In this document: piece after piece, positions 45,042 through 53,897 of the stretch
How positions within the stretch are numbered: position 1 is the stretch's first letter
Layout: each line of letters starts with the position of its first letter
NCBI GenBank assembly: GCA_902789415.1
Contig: CADAOD010000015.1
Coordinates: 1 to 64,000 of the forward strand
Direction of reading: 5' to 3'
Length of the DNA stretch: 64,000 nt
From: an uncultured Prevotellaceae bacterium
GTDB taxonomy: Bacteria; Bacteroidota; Bacteroidia; Bacteroidales; Bacteroidaceae
Notes under the pieces: model-generated
Told to the model about the DNA's origin: nothing
What the model saw: only the letters and a program-made list of their open reading frames with translations
Databases searched by the model: none
Program-made: the position numbers and the translations under genes

Positions 45042-46133
45042 TCAGTCTTGGCATTTATCAATTTCTGTTCTTAAAAAAGATATATACTCCTTACCAAATT
45101 TTAGATCAGGTTCCAAATAATTACCCTCCCCCCATTCATTCCAAGCCTTAATGAAAACTAGGTTTTCCTCATGAGGCCTTGTTGAACACATTTCAAAGAC
45201 CTTTGAACAAAGGCCCCCCCACTTTTGAGGAGTTGAATTATTTAGAATAAAACCGCGATTACCACTTCGAGGCGAATGGTCGAAATTTGGAACTATACAA
45301 GGATATACTTTTTTATTCAAATCAAAATTCTGCAATACATGATTAACATACGACTGGTAATCATAAACTTTGTTGGGACGATTTGTTATACTTCGACAAA
45401 GTCTTTTAACAACATTCATTGCAAAACTTGTATCATGAAGCATCTCCTTAGTATAATCGATGGTAACAGAATTGAATCCCTTATCAACTATAGAGTCATA
45501 CTTATCTGCTTCAAATGTAAAACCAAAAAATTCAAAACCTCCTAAGCCATGTTCACAAGCTAAACGGTTCCATGTTGACGAAAAAACGTCAAACTGTTCG
45601 TTACTAATATCTACAGCTGAGAAAAATCCAAAAAGAAGTTTTCCATTCACCCTAATATATCTCTTATCTTTAAAGGCAGGAAGCATTGCATTGAAATGGT
45701 CAATGTAATCCTGTTCACCAGGATATGTCTGCTCTATCAATAACTTATCCGGTTTCGTTGGGTCCCATGTCTTCTGATACCAACTATGATTAGCCCAACA
45801 CAGACAGAACGGGAAATCAGGTTTTCCACTTTCTACAACTTCACGAAAAACACGGTCTAACAGCCGTTTACCATTAAACCAATAATGCCAATAACAAAAG
45901 CCTTCTATACCAGCCTCACGAGCCATCTGAGCCTGTTGTTCCCTAACTTCAGGTACTCGCAAATCATAATACCCCAAATCAGCAGGCACTCGTGGCTGAT
46001 AATGCCCACGGAACAAAGGTTTGGCATTGCCTACATTCGTCCATTCTGTAAACCCTTTCTGCCACCATTCATCATTCTCCTTAGTAGGATAAAACTGTGG
46101 AAGATAGAATGCTATTAATCTTGGTTTTGACAT
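45042..46133 (-). CDS. WbsX-like protein (GH99-like domain)
   Basis: 363 residues. The start PRLIAFYLPQFYPTKENDEWWQKGFTEW is the hallmark of the WbsX family, followed by GFCYWHYWFNGKRLLDR, LCWANHSWYQKTWDP and a C-terminal KAWNEWGEGNYLEPD. The fold resembles GH99 endo-alpha-mannanases, but the proteins occur in O-antigen and capsule loci and are annotated as transferases; the reaction is not established. Cytoplasmic, no signal peptide. Confidence 0.85.
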   Translation of the reverse strand: MSKPRLIAFYLPQFYPTKENDEWWQKGFTEWTNVGNAKPLFRGHYQPRVPADLGYYDLRVPEVREQQAQMAREAGIEGFCYWHYWFNGKRLLDRVFREVVESGKPDFPFCLCWANHSWYQKTWDPTKPDKLLIEQTYPGEQDYIDHFNAMLPAFKDKRYIRVNGKLLFGFFSAVDISNEQFDVFSSTWNRLACEHGLGGFEFFGFTFEADKYDSIVDKGFNSVTIDYTKEMLHDTSFAMNVVKRLCRSITNRPNKVYDYQSYVNHVLQNFDLNKKVYPCIVPNFDHSPRSGNRGFILNNSTPQKWGGLCSKVFEMCSTRPHEENLVFIKAWNEWGEGNYLEPDLKFGKEYISFLRTEIDKCQD

Positions 46134-46135
46134 TT

Positions 46136-46774
46136 TTATTTTAATGCTTTAATAATTCTTGCTGGCGTACCAGCAACCATTGTATTTGCAGGAACATCTT
46201 TGGTAACAACTGAATTTGCACCAACTATAACATTGTCCCCAATATGGACACCTGACAGAATTGTTGCTTTGTCGCCAATCCAAACATTATTCCCAATTTT
46301 CACTTCTCCTTTTGACCGCAATGTTCGCTTAATAGGCCGTATATTTGCCTCTTCATAGGACAATCCTCCATGAGCATTATCACCAATATATACAAAACGT
46401 CCCGTCAGAAGACCATTACCTATGGTAATCTTATCAATTGCAGAGATGTGCATATATTCACCAATATTACAATTATCACCGATGATTATTGATGGAGTAT
46501 AAAACTGATCTGCATACTTAACCCAACATCCCAAAATACAATGCGCTTGAATAATTGTATTTTTACCTATTTGAATATTCTTATTTCCTCCTCCCCAAAA
46601 TCGGCAAGGAGAGAGTATTAAAGATCCATCTCCCAAATCACCAACGAAGTTTCGAATCCATAAAGTATATAGAATAGTCCTATAGCCCTTTAGGATTTGG
46701 CCAAGCTCAAGAGGAGTTATCTTACTAAGAAACTTCATCAAGATACTGAGCAGAATTTTAACAACTTTTTTCAT
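46136..46774 (-). CDS. hexapeptide-repeat acyltransferase (second of two)
   Basis: 212 residues. The hydrophobic N-terminus ([16 protein letters not shown]) may associate with the membrane. Beta-helix repeats run from about 60 to 200 ([40 protein letters not shown]), ending in the standard [22 protein letters not shown]. Likely an O- or N-acetyltransferase; the N-acylation step of the Fuc3N/Qui3N-type sugar is one candidate role. It lies two bases upstream of the WbsX-like start. Confidence 0.87.
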   Translation of the reverse strand: MKKVVKILLSILMKFLSKITPLELGQILKGYRTILYTLWIRNFVGDLGDGSLILSPCRFWGGGNKNIQIGKNTIIQAHCILGCWVKYADQFYTPSIIIGDNCNIGEYMHISAIDKITIGNGLLTGRFVYIGDNAHGGLSYEEANIRPIKRTLRSKGEVKIGNNVWIGDKATILSGVHIGDNVIVGANSVVTKDVPANTMVAGTPARIIKALK

Positions 46775-46808
46775 ACGATAAGCAACATCTATTTCAACTT
46801 ATCTCATA

Positions 46809-48317
46809 TTAATGAATTCGTTTGACGATAGCATCTCTCACGATTTCTATCCAACACTTAAGCAGTTGCATTCTATAACCACCAATTCTGACAAACAATA
46901 ACAGATTGCTTTCTAAAAGCAGACTTCGAGTTGCCATATTATTTCCAGTGTTCTCTAATTCCAAATAATGCTCTGAGAAATCATCATAAGATACAGCATC
47001 ACGCTCCCATTTCAATGCATTATTATGACCTTCTGACATCAACAAAGCAAATGATTCAAAAAATCTTTCAGGAGTCATCATATTCTGTTTTAGCAATTCG
47101 CCTTCGTTATTTCTAAAGTCTTCATCAGTTATGAGAGCTTTGGCATAAGCAATCATTTCATTAAGATCAGTATACGTTCGGAATGTGGTTCCAAAATGGT
47201 TAACCATTTCCTCAACAGCATTCTCCATATCAGATTTATCACGATATGCTAATATCGGTTTTCCATATTTTGCAGCATACTGACACATAAGTCCACCACT
47301 TGTTGGATATGTGCTTAAAAACAAATCACAATTTTGAAATACAGCATCTATATCATCTCGAACACCAATAAGAAATACCCGCTCATGTCCCACAATTCGC
47401 GAACATTTCTCTTCAAATATCTTATCAGAGCTAAAGCCTGCAACAAATATATACACGTTGGGAGCAATTGAGAGTAATAATTCCATCATACGGAAAAATA
47501 TATCATCCTTTCCCAACATCTTATATACAGCCCCACCTGTCAGAATCTTGACAGAACCTTTCGTAACTGGAGGTAACCCTCTGAAAGGATGACCAATCGG
47601 TTCAACAGGATAAAAGGGCAACCCCAATAATTGATCTTTTTTTAAGCCACGTTTTTCAATAGAGACTGTCATACCATATGGTCGAAATTCCATATTGTAA
47701 TCTATCAGCGAAGCCCCCATCCAATAAGCATGATCTGTTAGATTTATGTTATAGATTGTCGGTCCTTTTATAGCGGCACAAGCTATTAATGCAGCAACAT
47801 CCCATGGTGCTATATGCAGAAAAATATGAGCAGGGGAATAACTGACAACAGCCTCAACTATAGAATTTGCAATCCTAACTGCATCTGGAGTATCGTCAGT
47901 AAATAATAAAATCTGCGCATGAGGATAATCTGTCAACTCACGAATGATATCCCCTCCGCGATCTATTTTGTTTGCTGTACAAATATATAGAATGTCAAAT
48001 TCATTATGAATCATCGCCCGCAAGTACTGTTGAGTTAACCCGCGGTTATCGAAACAAAAAGAATCAATTAGTACATACTTCCCCTTTAATGTTGAGGGCA
48101 ACTCTATTGGCTTAACGACATTTTCAGAAATGAACTTTATCAAAGATTCTGCTTCATCATCTGTATAGAAGTAATTAAACTGATATGCCCATTTTGCAGC
48201 CAATGAGAGATAATCAACTCCCTTCTTCCACTTCTTTTTTCTTGAATATTTAGTGGCAATTCCCATAATTTTATTATAGATTGCCAGGATATCTCCTTTT
48301 TGGTATGTAATCATCAT
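46809..48317 (-). CDS. putative glycosyltransferase with GT-B-like C-terminus
   Basis: 502 residues. The first 100 residues are not recognisable and mostly helical (tetratricopeptide-like). Residues 105-450 look like a GT-B enzyme: GKYVLIDSFCFDNRGLTQQYLRA, IYNINLTDHAYWMGASLIDYN and, in the donor half, KILTGGAVYKMLGKDDIFFR, VFLIGVRDDIDAVFQNCDLFLSTYPTSGGLMCQYAAKYGKPILA. This resembles polypeptide- or polyol-type GT41/GT4 relatives but no named family is certain. The start overlaps the Wzx stop by 4 bases (ATGA). Confidence 0.68.
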   Translation of the reverse strand: MMITYQKGDILAIYNKIMGIATKYSRKKKWKKGVDYLSLAAKWAYQFNYFYTDDEAESLIKFISENVVKPIELPSTLKGKYVLIDSFCFDNRGLTQQYLRAMIHNEFDILYICTANKIDRGGDIIRELTDYPHAQILLFTDDTPDAVRIANSIVEAVVSYSPAHIFLHIAPWDVAALIACAAIKGPTIYNINLTDHAYWMGASLIDYNMEFRPYGMTVSIEKRGLKKDQLLGLPFYPVEPIGHPFRGLPPVTKGSVKILTGGAVYKMLGKDDIFFRMMELLLSIAPNVYIFVAGFSSDKIFEEKCSRIVGHERVFLIGVRDDIDAVFQNCDLFLSTYPTSGGLMCQYAAKYGKPILAYRDKSDMENAVEEMVNHFGTTFRTYTDLNEMIAYAKALITDEDFRNNEGELLKQNMMTPERFFESFALLMSEGHNNALKWERDAVSYDDFSEHYLELENTGNNMATRSLLLESNLLLFVRIGGYRMQLLKCWIEIVRDAIVKRIH

Positions 48318-49744
48318 TTCAATTTTAACATGACCAACATCTCGTCATCCACTATTTTTAATTTATAGCAACATATGACGTATACCACAAGACCAACTAT
48401 ACCACCAAAGAATAACTGAATCCAAACAGTCTCTACAAAATGTAAGAAAAGTAAAACAGATGCAGTCATAACTGCAACAGACAAGAAAATATATCGCCAA
48501 TCATAAAGCTGTTTCAGACCTCCATAACCTAACAAACGCCCTGGGAGATAAGCATTTATAAAAAAGCAAATTAAAGAATTTACAAAGCTACCTATTGTAA
48601 TTGCTTCTACACCAATTGGAACTGTTATCACAAGAATTACTATATCCAAAGGAATCTTAGAGAAATCCAATTTCATATATAAGTCCGAACGTCCTATAGC
48701 ATTTAATACATTCATATTAATTGCCGATACAGGAAGGAACATTCTTGCCAAGAGAAGCCATTGCATCAAAGCTACACATGGCAACCATTTATCAGTTAGT
48801 AAAAACAGAACTATTGGTTTTGCCAACAATGTTGTTAAAATCATTATCGGGAACATAATCACAGCTGTGAAGAAAAGAGATTTCTTATAAACCTGTATTA
48901 ATCTTTCTCTTTCATTTTGGAGTCCACTTAATACTGGGAAAGTAACGTTACCCAACACCTCAAAGACCGTAAAAGATATCAACTCCGAAAAACTAGATGC
49001 TCGTGTATAATAACCTAACTGATGACTCTTATAATATCTACCTATACATAATGTACTGATATTATTAATTATCGTAGACATCACACCGGTAATCATTAGT
49101 TTCGATCCAAAGCCGAATAAATGATTAAAAGAATCTTTTGAGAATTTCAACGACGGTCTCCACTTTGAATAGAGTGGAAAGAGTGCCATCAAAACGATTG
49201 TAGAACCAATCGACTGGCCTACAAGAGCCCACACGCCAAATCCCATGTAGGCCATGCCAATACCGATTCCTCCACTAATAATCGTCGAAGCAACATTTAT
49301 CTGGGCCAATGACTTAAAATCCACATTAGCCATCAACCTTGCCCTTTGTACAATATTAAATGATCCTAATACAAAATTCAGTCCGAGAACTCTCGTAAGA
49401 TCAGTCAATATTGGCTCATCATAAAAATCTGCAATCCATGGTGAACAGAAAAAAAGCAATAGATAAATACAAACAGCCATTACGACATTTGCAACAAATG
49501 CCGTGGAATAATCGATGTCTTGGCAATTCTGACGTTGTATTAGAGCTTTAGCAAGCCCACCTTCAATAAAGACATTGGAAATAGCTATAAAAACAGCGAG
49601 CATTCCAATGAGTCCATAGTCTGATGGAGACAACAAGCGAGCAAGTATTATACCAATAACGAAAGAAGCACTTCGTATCAGTACCTTCTCAACAAAATTC
49701 CAAACAACTCCTTTGAGGAGTAGAGACCTAACAGATTGAGGCAT
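48314..49744 (-). CDS. Wzx flippase, MOP superfamily (WzxC/TuaB type)
   Basis: 476 residues, about 12 to 14 membrane helices. The N-terminus KGVVWNFVEKVLIRSASFVIGIILARLLSPSDYGLIGM matches the WzxC-type polysaccharide transporters, which move undecaprenyl-linked repeat units across the inner membrane. It overlaps the TagF-like stop as TAATG. With Wzy and Wzz it defines a Wzy-dependent pathway. Confidence 0.93.
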   Translation of the reverse strand: MPQSVRSLLLKGVVWNFVEKVLIRSASFVIGIILARLLSPSDYGLIGMLAVFIAISNVFIEGGLAKALIQRQNCQDIDYSTAFVANVVMAVCIYLLLFFCSPWIADFYDEPILTDLTRVLGLNFVLGSFNIVQRARLMANVDFKSLAQINVASTIISGGIGIGMAYMGFGVWALVGQSIGSTIVLMALFPLYSKWRPSLKFSKDSFNHLFGFGSKLMITGVMSTIINNISTLCIGRYYKSHQLGYYTRASSFSELISFTVFEVLGNVTFPVLSGLQNERERLIQVYKKSLFFTAVIMFPIMILTTLLAKPIVLFLLTDKWLPCVALMQWLLLARMFLPVSAINMNVLNAIGRSDLYMKLDFSKIPLDIVILVITVPIGVEAITIGSFVNSLICFFINAYLPGRLLGYGGLKQLYDWRYIFLSVAVMTASVLLFLHFVETVWIQLFFGGIVGLVVYVICCYKLKIVDDEMLVMLKLK

Positions 49745-51060
49745 TAATTTCTGTAGAGTATTTGGTTATCAATACTATCAAGAATATCATTTATTATATT
49801 CTGAGATGGGGAGCCTTTGGGCATTAGAACATCATTCACAAATTTTGTGCGCTGTTCCTTCAATGGATCTATATCATTAATAACATCCTGAATAAAATGC
49901 TCTATATCCTTCTCATTATAGGCCAAATAGTGATTTGCAATACACTCCATTGCAAATCCATTCATTTTCTCAGACTCGTCAATTTCATTAAGAGTTCTCA
50001 TTACTGGCTTATTCACATACAAATACTCGCTAATAAAAGAACCGCTATCATGAATCATTGCATCACTACTCAAAAATAAATCCTCATAATCCCCATCATT
50101 TAGATTTGTATTGGGTAAAGATTCCCATTTTGCATAATACGCATCTGTTTTTTCCTTTCCCCATTTTAAATATAACTTATTTTTAAGCAATGGATGAGGC
50201 TTGAAAACAAATTGAGCCTTATCTTTATACCGAATTGCCATATCCAGCATAAAGTCACAATAACGAATGAAACAGGAATAATACACGATACCTACAGGCT
50301 CTATTGTGTGATGAGGCGCCCAAATAATTTTCTTTATCCTCTTGTCATTTAGTTTCCAGTCCTCGCAACTATATGAATGTCCATTAATAAGAGATTCAAT
50401 ACCAGGATATCCTGAAACAACAGAATTAACACCTTTGTTACGAGCATATCGGACGGAATAATCTAAATGGAAGTTTGTTGGAAGATAATGTCTCCAGAGT
50501 AAATTGTATAAAATAAGATTATAGTTAGCCTCAAAAGCACTACTATTATTTATCGAATAAGGCACATAAACGGTTAAAACATCCCTAAAATTATTTATAA
50601 AATAACGTTTATCAATTAGTGTTCCATATGGATTCGTATAGAAAATTATATCTGGATTCAGTTCTTTTTTCACATCAATATAAGTATCGTTTTCTTCATC
50701 GTAGGATTTAATGACATTGTACCCCTTTTGCTTATAAAACTCATAAGCCTCATTCATCCTAAGAATCATATTCTCTTTTCCATAATTTACAATTGGACAA
50801 ACAAGAATAATTGGCTCAAAACGCAAATGATTATCCATAATACGATACACATTATCGTATTTCCATACCGAATCAAATAAAGCAAAAAAAACACAATTTA
50901 TTTTATCCTTTTTTTTAAGTCTACGTAATGCTTTTTTATGTTTAATTTGAATGGTAGCTAAATACACTAATTCCTTCAACTTTTCATAACGAGAACCAAG
51001 CTGAAAAATTTTCTTCAGTTTTAATGGAACTATATCTCTATATAATTTGATTAGAAACAT
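49744..51060 (-). CDS. TagF-like polyol-phosphate (CDP-glycerol type) transferase
   Basis: 438 residues. The C-terminal half carries the family markers: IIWAPHHTIEP (with the His pair), FVFKPHPLLKNKLY, and the donor-site segment DGDYEDLFLSSDAMIHDSGSFISEYLYVNKPVM. TagB/TagF enzymes transfer glycerol- or ribitol-phosphate from CDP-polyol. No CDP-glycerol cytidylyltransferase (TagD) is present, but the HAD-nucleotidyltransferase fusion two genes upstream may make the donor. A phosphodiester-linked substituent on the polysaccharide is inferred. The N-terminal 60 residues are basic, suggesting membrane contact. Confidence 0.83.
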   Translation of the reverse strand: MFLIKLYRDIVPLKLKKIFQLGSRYEKLKELVYLATIQIKHKKALRRLKKKDKINCVFFALFDSVWKYDNVYRIMDNHLRFEPIILVCPIVNYGKENMILRMNEAYEFYKQKGYNVIKSYDEENDTYIDVKKELNPDIIFYTNPYGTLIDKRYFINNFRDVLTVYVPYSINNSSAFEANYNLILYNLLWRHYLPTNFHLDYSVRYARNKGVNSVVSGYPGIESLINGHSYSCEDWKLNDKRIKKIIWAPHHTIEPVGIVYYSCFIRYCDFMLDMAIRYKDKAQFVFKPHPLLKNKLYLKWGKEKTDAYYAKWESLPNTNLNDGDYEDLFLSSDAMIHDSGSFISEYLYVNKPVMRTLNEIDESEKMNGFAMECIANHYLAYNEKDIEHFIQDVINDIDPLKEQRTKFVNDVLMPKGSPSQNIINDILDSIDNQILYRN

Positions 51061-51065
51061 AACTA

Positions 51066-51776
51066 TTATATATTATCAATAATTGAGTTAGCGAGTACTT
51101 CCAAACTGTCTACATATCTTACTCGATTATCATGCAAAGAAAACACGTTCCTTATATCTGTACATCCGGCAACTATACAATCCACCTTTTTGTCCTCAAT
51201 TAAATGATTACAAACTTTTGAGAAGCAATTATAAGGATGATCATTTTTTTCTTCAACATCCTCAAACCTAATACTATTTTTGGCATTACAGATACCCAAG
51301 GTAACTAACTTCTGAAAAGAATCATCCGGATACACCAAATTAATCCCAGAATCAACCTGCATAAACTGTTTGTCGTAAAGACCGACCTTCCTAAGACCAT
51401 CAGAACACATCATTCCAACTCTCTTAGCACCACTCTCGTAACAACATAATGCTACTTCATATAATAGATTTATGAAAGGAACCTGTATAATATCTTGTAA
51501 TTCGTTTATGGCATAATGGGCAGTATTGCAACACATACACAGTTTAGTGCAACCACAATCTTTCAACTTCTTACCGATATTAATATAGTCCTCAATCCAT
51601 GAAGGGCCCTTACCTTCTAAAAACATACTCCTAGAAGGTGCCTGAGTAGCTTGCCAAATAATCATCTCCGGATGATGAGCATCTCGAAATGCTCCATTTC
51701 TCGTTACTTTCTCCTCAATGAGTTGGCACAACTTGTTTGTAGCAGCTACACCATTTCCACCTATTACGCCTATCAT
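51066..51776 (-). CDS. Asp/Glu-type amino-acid racemase
   Basis: 236 residues from ATG 51774-51776, which overlaps the previous stop as ATGA; a TTG three codons upstream is rejected. Both catalytic cysteines of the two-base racemase family are present: Cys83 in CMCCNTAHY and the second in VAGCTDIRN (about Cys201). The substrate loop starts IGVIGGNGVAATN. It should interconvert L- and D-Asp or Glu (or a related acid) without PLP. Its place inside a capsule operon rather than beside murein genes suggests that the D-amino acid goes into the polysaccharide. It is followed 5 bases later by the TagF-like gene. Confidence 0.85.
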   Translation of the reverse strand: MIGVIGGNGVAATNKLCQLIEEKVTRNGAFRDAHHPEMIIWQATQAPSRSMFLEGKGPSWIEDYINIGKKLKDCGCTKLCMCCNTAHYAINELQDIIQVPFINLLYEVALCCYESGAKRVGMMCSDGLRKVGLYDKQFMQVDSGINLVYPDDSFQKLVTLGICNAKNSIRFEDVEEKNDHPYNCFSKVCNHLIEDKKVDCIVAGCTDIRNVFSLHDNRVRYVDSLEVLANSIIDNI

Positions 51777-53011
51777 ACTATCCAATCTTTTGTTATTTCA
51801 GAAACTCTTATATAATCATTGTATGTATCTATATCATACGCCCTGACCTTAATTCCCCGCATTGGACATAGAGGTTCAAACATATTAAATACATTATTTG
51901 AATTATATGTCAAATTCCGTTTGGCCATACACGCAGGACCAGTCCACTCATAGTCGCCACTCTCTCTACTAAAACTAAGGACTTCTCCTTTATCATTTGT
52001 TCTAACGAAAACAGTTTCCTCACTTGTTTTATCACCATAACAAATATATTCTCCCTTAGTATCAAGAAGCATTTTCACATCCTCTGGATGTACAAGTAAA
52101 TCCCCATCCCATTCGATTATTTCACTATTTGCATGTCTAGCTCCTAAGTAAAAACTGGCGCCGGTCTTCGTTTCAAAGTACCTATGGTTATAACAAAAAA
52201 TAACATCTTGGCGATATTTTCTAACTTCTTCGATTATTTCACCACCTTGAAATCCTATGACTATACGCAAGTCCTTTACATCCTTAAACAACTTTAATTG
52301 CCACGAAATCAAAGAATTACCATTAATTTGCACCAAAGCTTTTGTCAATCCCAAACCAAGTCTGGAACCTATCCCTGCACAACTTATAACTACGGATTTA
52401 CCCTCATAATAGTCACCTGCAAGCTGGTTCAGTTGGCGACAAAGAGCGCGTTCATCATAGATAACATAATCTGTAATTGCCAATAAACTTTGTGCTGGAT
52501 TATGAGTCAATCCAACAGAGATAGAGATGTTAGCATGACGCATTGCTTCCAAATCATTATTGCCATCACCGATAAAAACGACTGTCTCACCGAGAGCTTT
52601 ATAAAGATCAACAATCTGCTCTTTACGAAGGATAGACTTGAGTTTTACAACTTTATCACCTTCACATTCAGCTTCGCTTCCGTAACACTGGCATCCAATT
52701 TTCTTAAACAAATCATCACACCAACATGTAAGATTACCTGTGACTATCACACAATCTTCCCTATGGGAATCAATGAATCTCTTTACTCCGTCATAGAGAG
52801 GAACTTGAGCCAGCAAATGAGATGTTTCACTTACAGAATACTTTCCCAAAAGATTCACTCTACGAATAAAGCTCTCAACGAAAGGAATGTTTCCATGAAC
52901 TGTACGTTTTGTAAGTTCTGCTATTTCTTCTTTACATTCAAAATGTTCTGCAATAATAGGTAACGTTTCTGCAGATGTAACAGTACCATCTAAGTCGAAT
53001 AAAAATTTCAT
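51773..53011 (-). CDS. fusion of HAD (SerB-like) phosphatase and nucleotidyltransferase
   Basis: 412 residues. The N-terminal 200 form a complete HAD phosphatase: FDLDGT (Asp6, Asp8), VTGN (motif II), a lysine near KLKSIL and GDGNNDLEAM (motif IV), closest to phosphoserine phosphatases. From about residue 207 a nucleotidyltransferase domain begins with VVISCAGIGSRLGLGLTKAL, the sugar/choline-phosphate cytidylyl- or uridylyltransferase signature, followed by WDGDLLVHPEDV. One polypeptide could therefore both dephosphorylate and nucleotidylate small molecules, supplying an activated donor to the TagF-like transferase. Substrates are unknown; the pairing is unusual. The end overlaps the racemase start by 4 bases. 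Confidence 0.83.
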   Translation of the reverse strand: MKFLFDLDGTVTSAETLPIIAEHFECKEEIAELTKRTVHGNIPFVESFIRRVNLLGKYSVSETSHLLAQVPLYDGVKRFIDSHREDCVIVTGNLTCWCDDLFKKIGCQCYGSEAECEGDKVVKLKSILRKEQIVDLYKALGETVVFIGDGNNDLEAMRHANISISVGLTHNPAQSLLAITDYVIYDERALCRQLNQLAGDYYEGKSVVISCAGIGSRLGLGLTKALVQINGNSLISWQLKLFKDVKDLRIVIGFQGGEIIEEVRKYRQDVIFCYNHRYFETKTGASFYLGARHANSEIIEWDGDLLVHPEDVKMLLDTKGEYICYGDKTSEETVFVRTNDKGEVLSFSRESGDYEWTGPACMAKRNLTYNSNNVFNMFEPLCPMRGIKVRAYDIDTYNDYIRVSEITKDWIV

Positions 53012-53087
53012 TATATCGAAAGATTGATTAAATCCAATTAAAATATATGAAAGGCAAATACCACAGTCATGCTCTTAAAGATGCGTA

Positions 53088-53648
53088 TCAAACAAGTAAA
53101 TACTCAAAAGGACTTTCAAAATCCTTAAGCAAAGGATGTTTTGTATCCTTTTCGCTTAATATCGCTTTATCCTTGATATGCCAGTCAATACCAAGTGAAT
53201 CATCCTGAATACTTATTCCACCATCAGCCTCTGGATGGTAAAACTCATCACACTTATATTGGAACACAGCCGTTTCGCTCAATACAGCAAAACCGTGGGC
53301 AAAGCCCTTGGGGATGAAGAACTGACGATGATTATCCTCTGTGAGTTCAACAGCCACATGTTGGCCATAGGTGGGGCTGCCTTTGCGGATATCGACAGCT
53401 ACATCAAGTACTGCACCTTTGACACAGCGAACCAATTTGCTTTGAGTAAAAGGAGGACGCTGGAAATGCAAGCCTCGCATTACGCCATAGCTTGACTTTG
53501 ACTCATTGTCCTGAACGAAATTGATTGGACCGACTTTTTCTTCGAACTCTCGTTGAGAGAAAGATTCGAAGAAATAGCCACGACTATCTTCGAAGATACG
53601 CGGTTCTATAATGAGCACGCCGTCGATTGATGTTTTTTTAACTTCCAT
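53088..53648 (-). CDS. rfbC: dTDP-4-dehydrorhamnose 3,5-epimerase
   Basis: 186 residues from ATG 53646-53648 (MEVKKTSIDGVLIIEPR), the usual family start; an upstream extension is rejected. RmlC cupin with FFESFSQREFEE, GVMRGLHFQRPPFTQSKLVRC (catalytic His) and IPKGFAHGFAVLSE (second conserved His region). It converts dTDP-4-keto-6-deoxyglucose to the L-lyxo epimer for dTDP-rhamnose. RmlA, RmlB and RmlD are not in the window, so they must be encoded elsewhere. First gene of the polysaccharide operon, behind a leader of about 140 bases. Confidence 0.95.
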   Translation of the reverse strand: MEVKKTSIDGVLIIEPRIFEDSRGYFFESFSQREFEEKVGPINFVQDNESKSSYGVMRGLHFQRPPFTQSKLVRCVKGAVLDVAVDIRKGSPTYGQHVAVELTEDNHRQFFIPKGFAHGFAVLSETAVFQYKCDEFYHPEADGGISIQDDSLGIDWHIKDKAILSEKDTKHPLLKDFESPFEYLLV

Positions 53649-53795
53649 AACTATAATATTTACGGCAAGGCGCAAAGAATACATTCCGGACTGACGGGTA
53701 TAAAGCGTTATAGGTCAGTACGTTATCGAGTTTTTTATTTTTGTTAACTATACGGTAATGGGGAGTTGATGAAATCGATTTCCCTTTTCCGCTTG
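53649..53795 (-). promoter_or_regulatory. long 5' leader of the polysaccharide operon
   Basis: About 140 untranslated bases between the promoter and rfbC. It contains a 12-base palindrome GAAATCGATTTC (53771-53782) close to the transcription start and a possible stem ACTGAC / GTCAGT. No UpxY/NusG-like gene, the usual antiterminator of Bacteroides capsule operons, is present in it. Confidence 0.45.
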
Positions 53796-53842
53796 CAAAG
53801 ATAAAGGAATTTTATGATACCACCAAAGAAAAAAGCGGAAAA
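53785..53842. repeat. 10-base inverted repeat flanking the polysaccharide-operon promoter
   Basis: TTTTCCGCTT (53785-53794) and AAGCGGAAAA (53833-53842) are perfect inverted repeats bracketing the -7 and -33 elements. The right arm is shared with the wzz terminator stem. Confidence 0.7.
53796..53826 (-). promoter_or_regulatory. promoter of the polysaccharide operon
   Basis: TATCTTTG (53796-53803) with TTG (53824-53826) 20 bases upstream. This is the only good promoter seen between rfbC and the end of the operon at 33329. Confidence 0.75.
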
Positions 53843-53885
53843 TGACGATTTATCATATAATTATTCGTCACGTTCCGCCTTTAGT
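53832..53885 (-). terminator. terminator of the wza-wzz unit
   Basis: Arms around AAGCGGAAAATGACG and CGTCACGTTCCGCCTT form a long stem with one bulge. A T-run follows on the minus strand (complement of 53828-53834). Confidence 0.7.
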
Positions 53886-53897
53886 TTTTTTAGACTA

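Noticed and set aside
49744..51060. TagF-like gene as evidence of true teichoic acid synthesis
   Set aside because: A Gram-negative-type envelope is clear from Wza, the TonB receptor and periplasmic enzymes, and no TagD, TagO or TagA is present; a phosphate substituent on the capsule is more likely.
33329..53648. capD-like gene (31156-33123) as the last gene of the big operon
   Set aside because: A hairpin terminator at 33191-33241 and a good promoter at 33148-33178 separate it from the operon.
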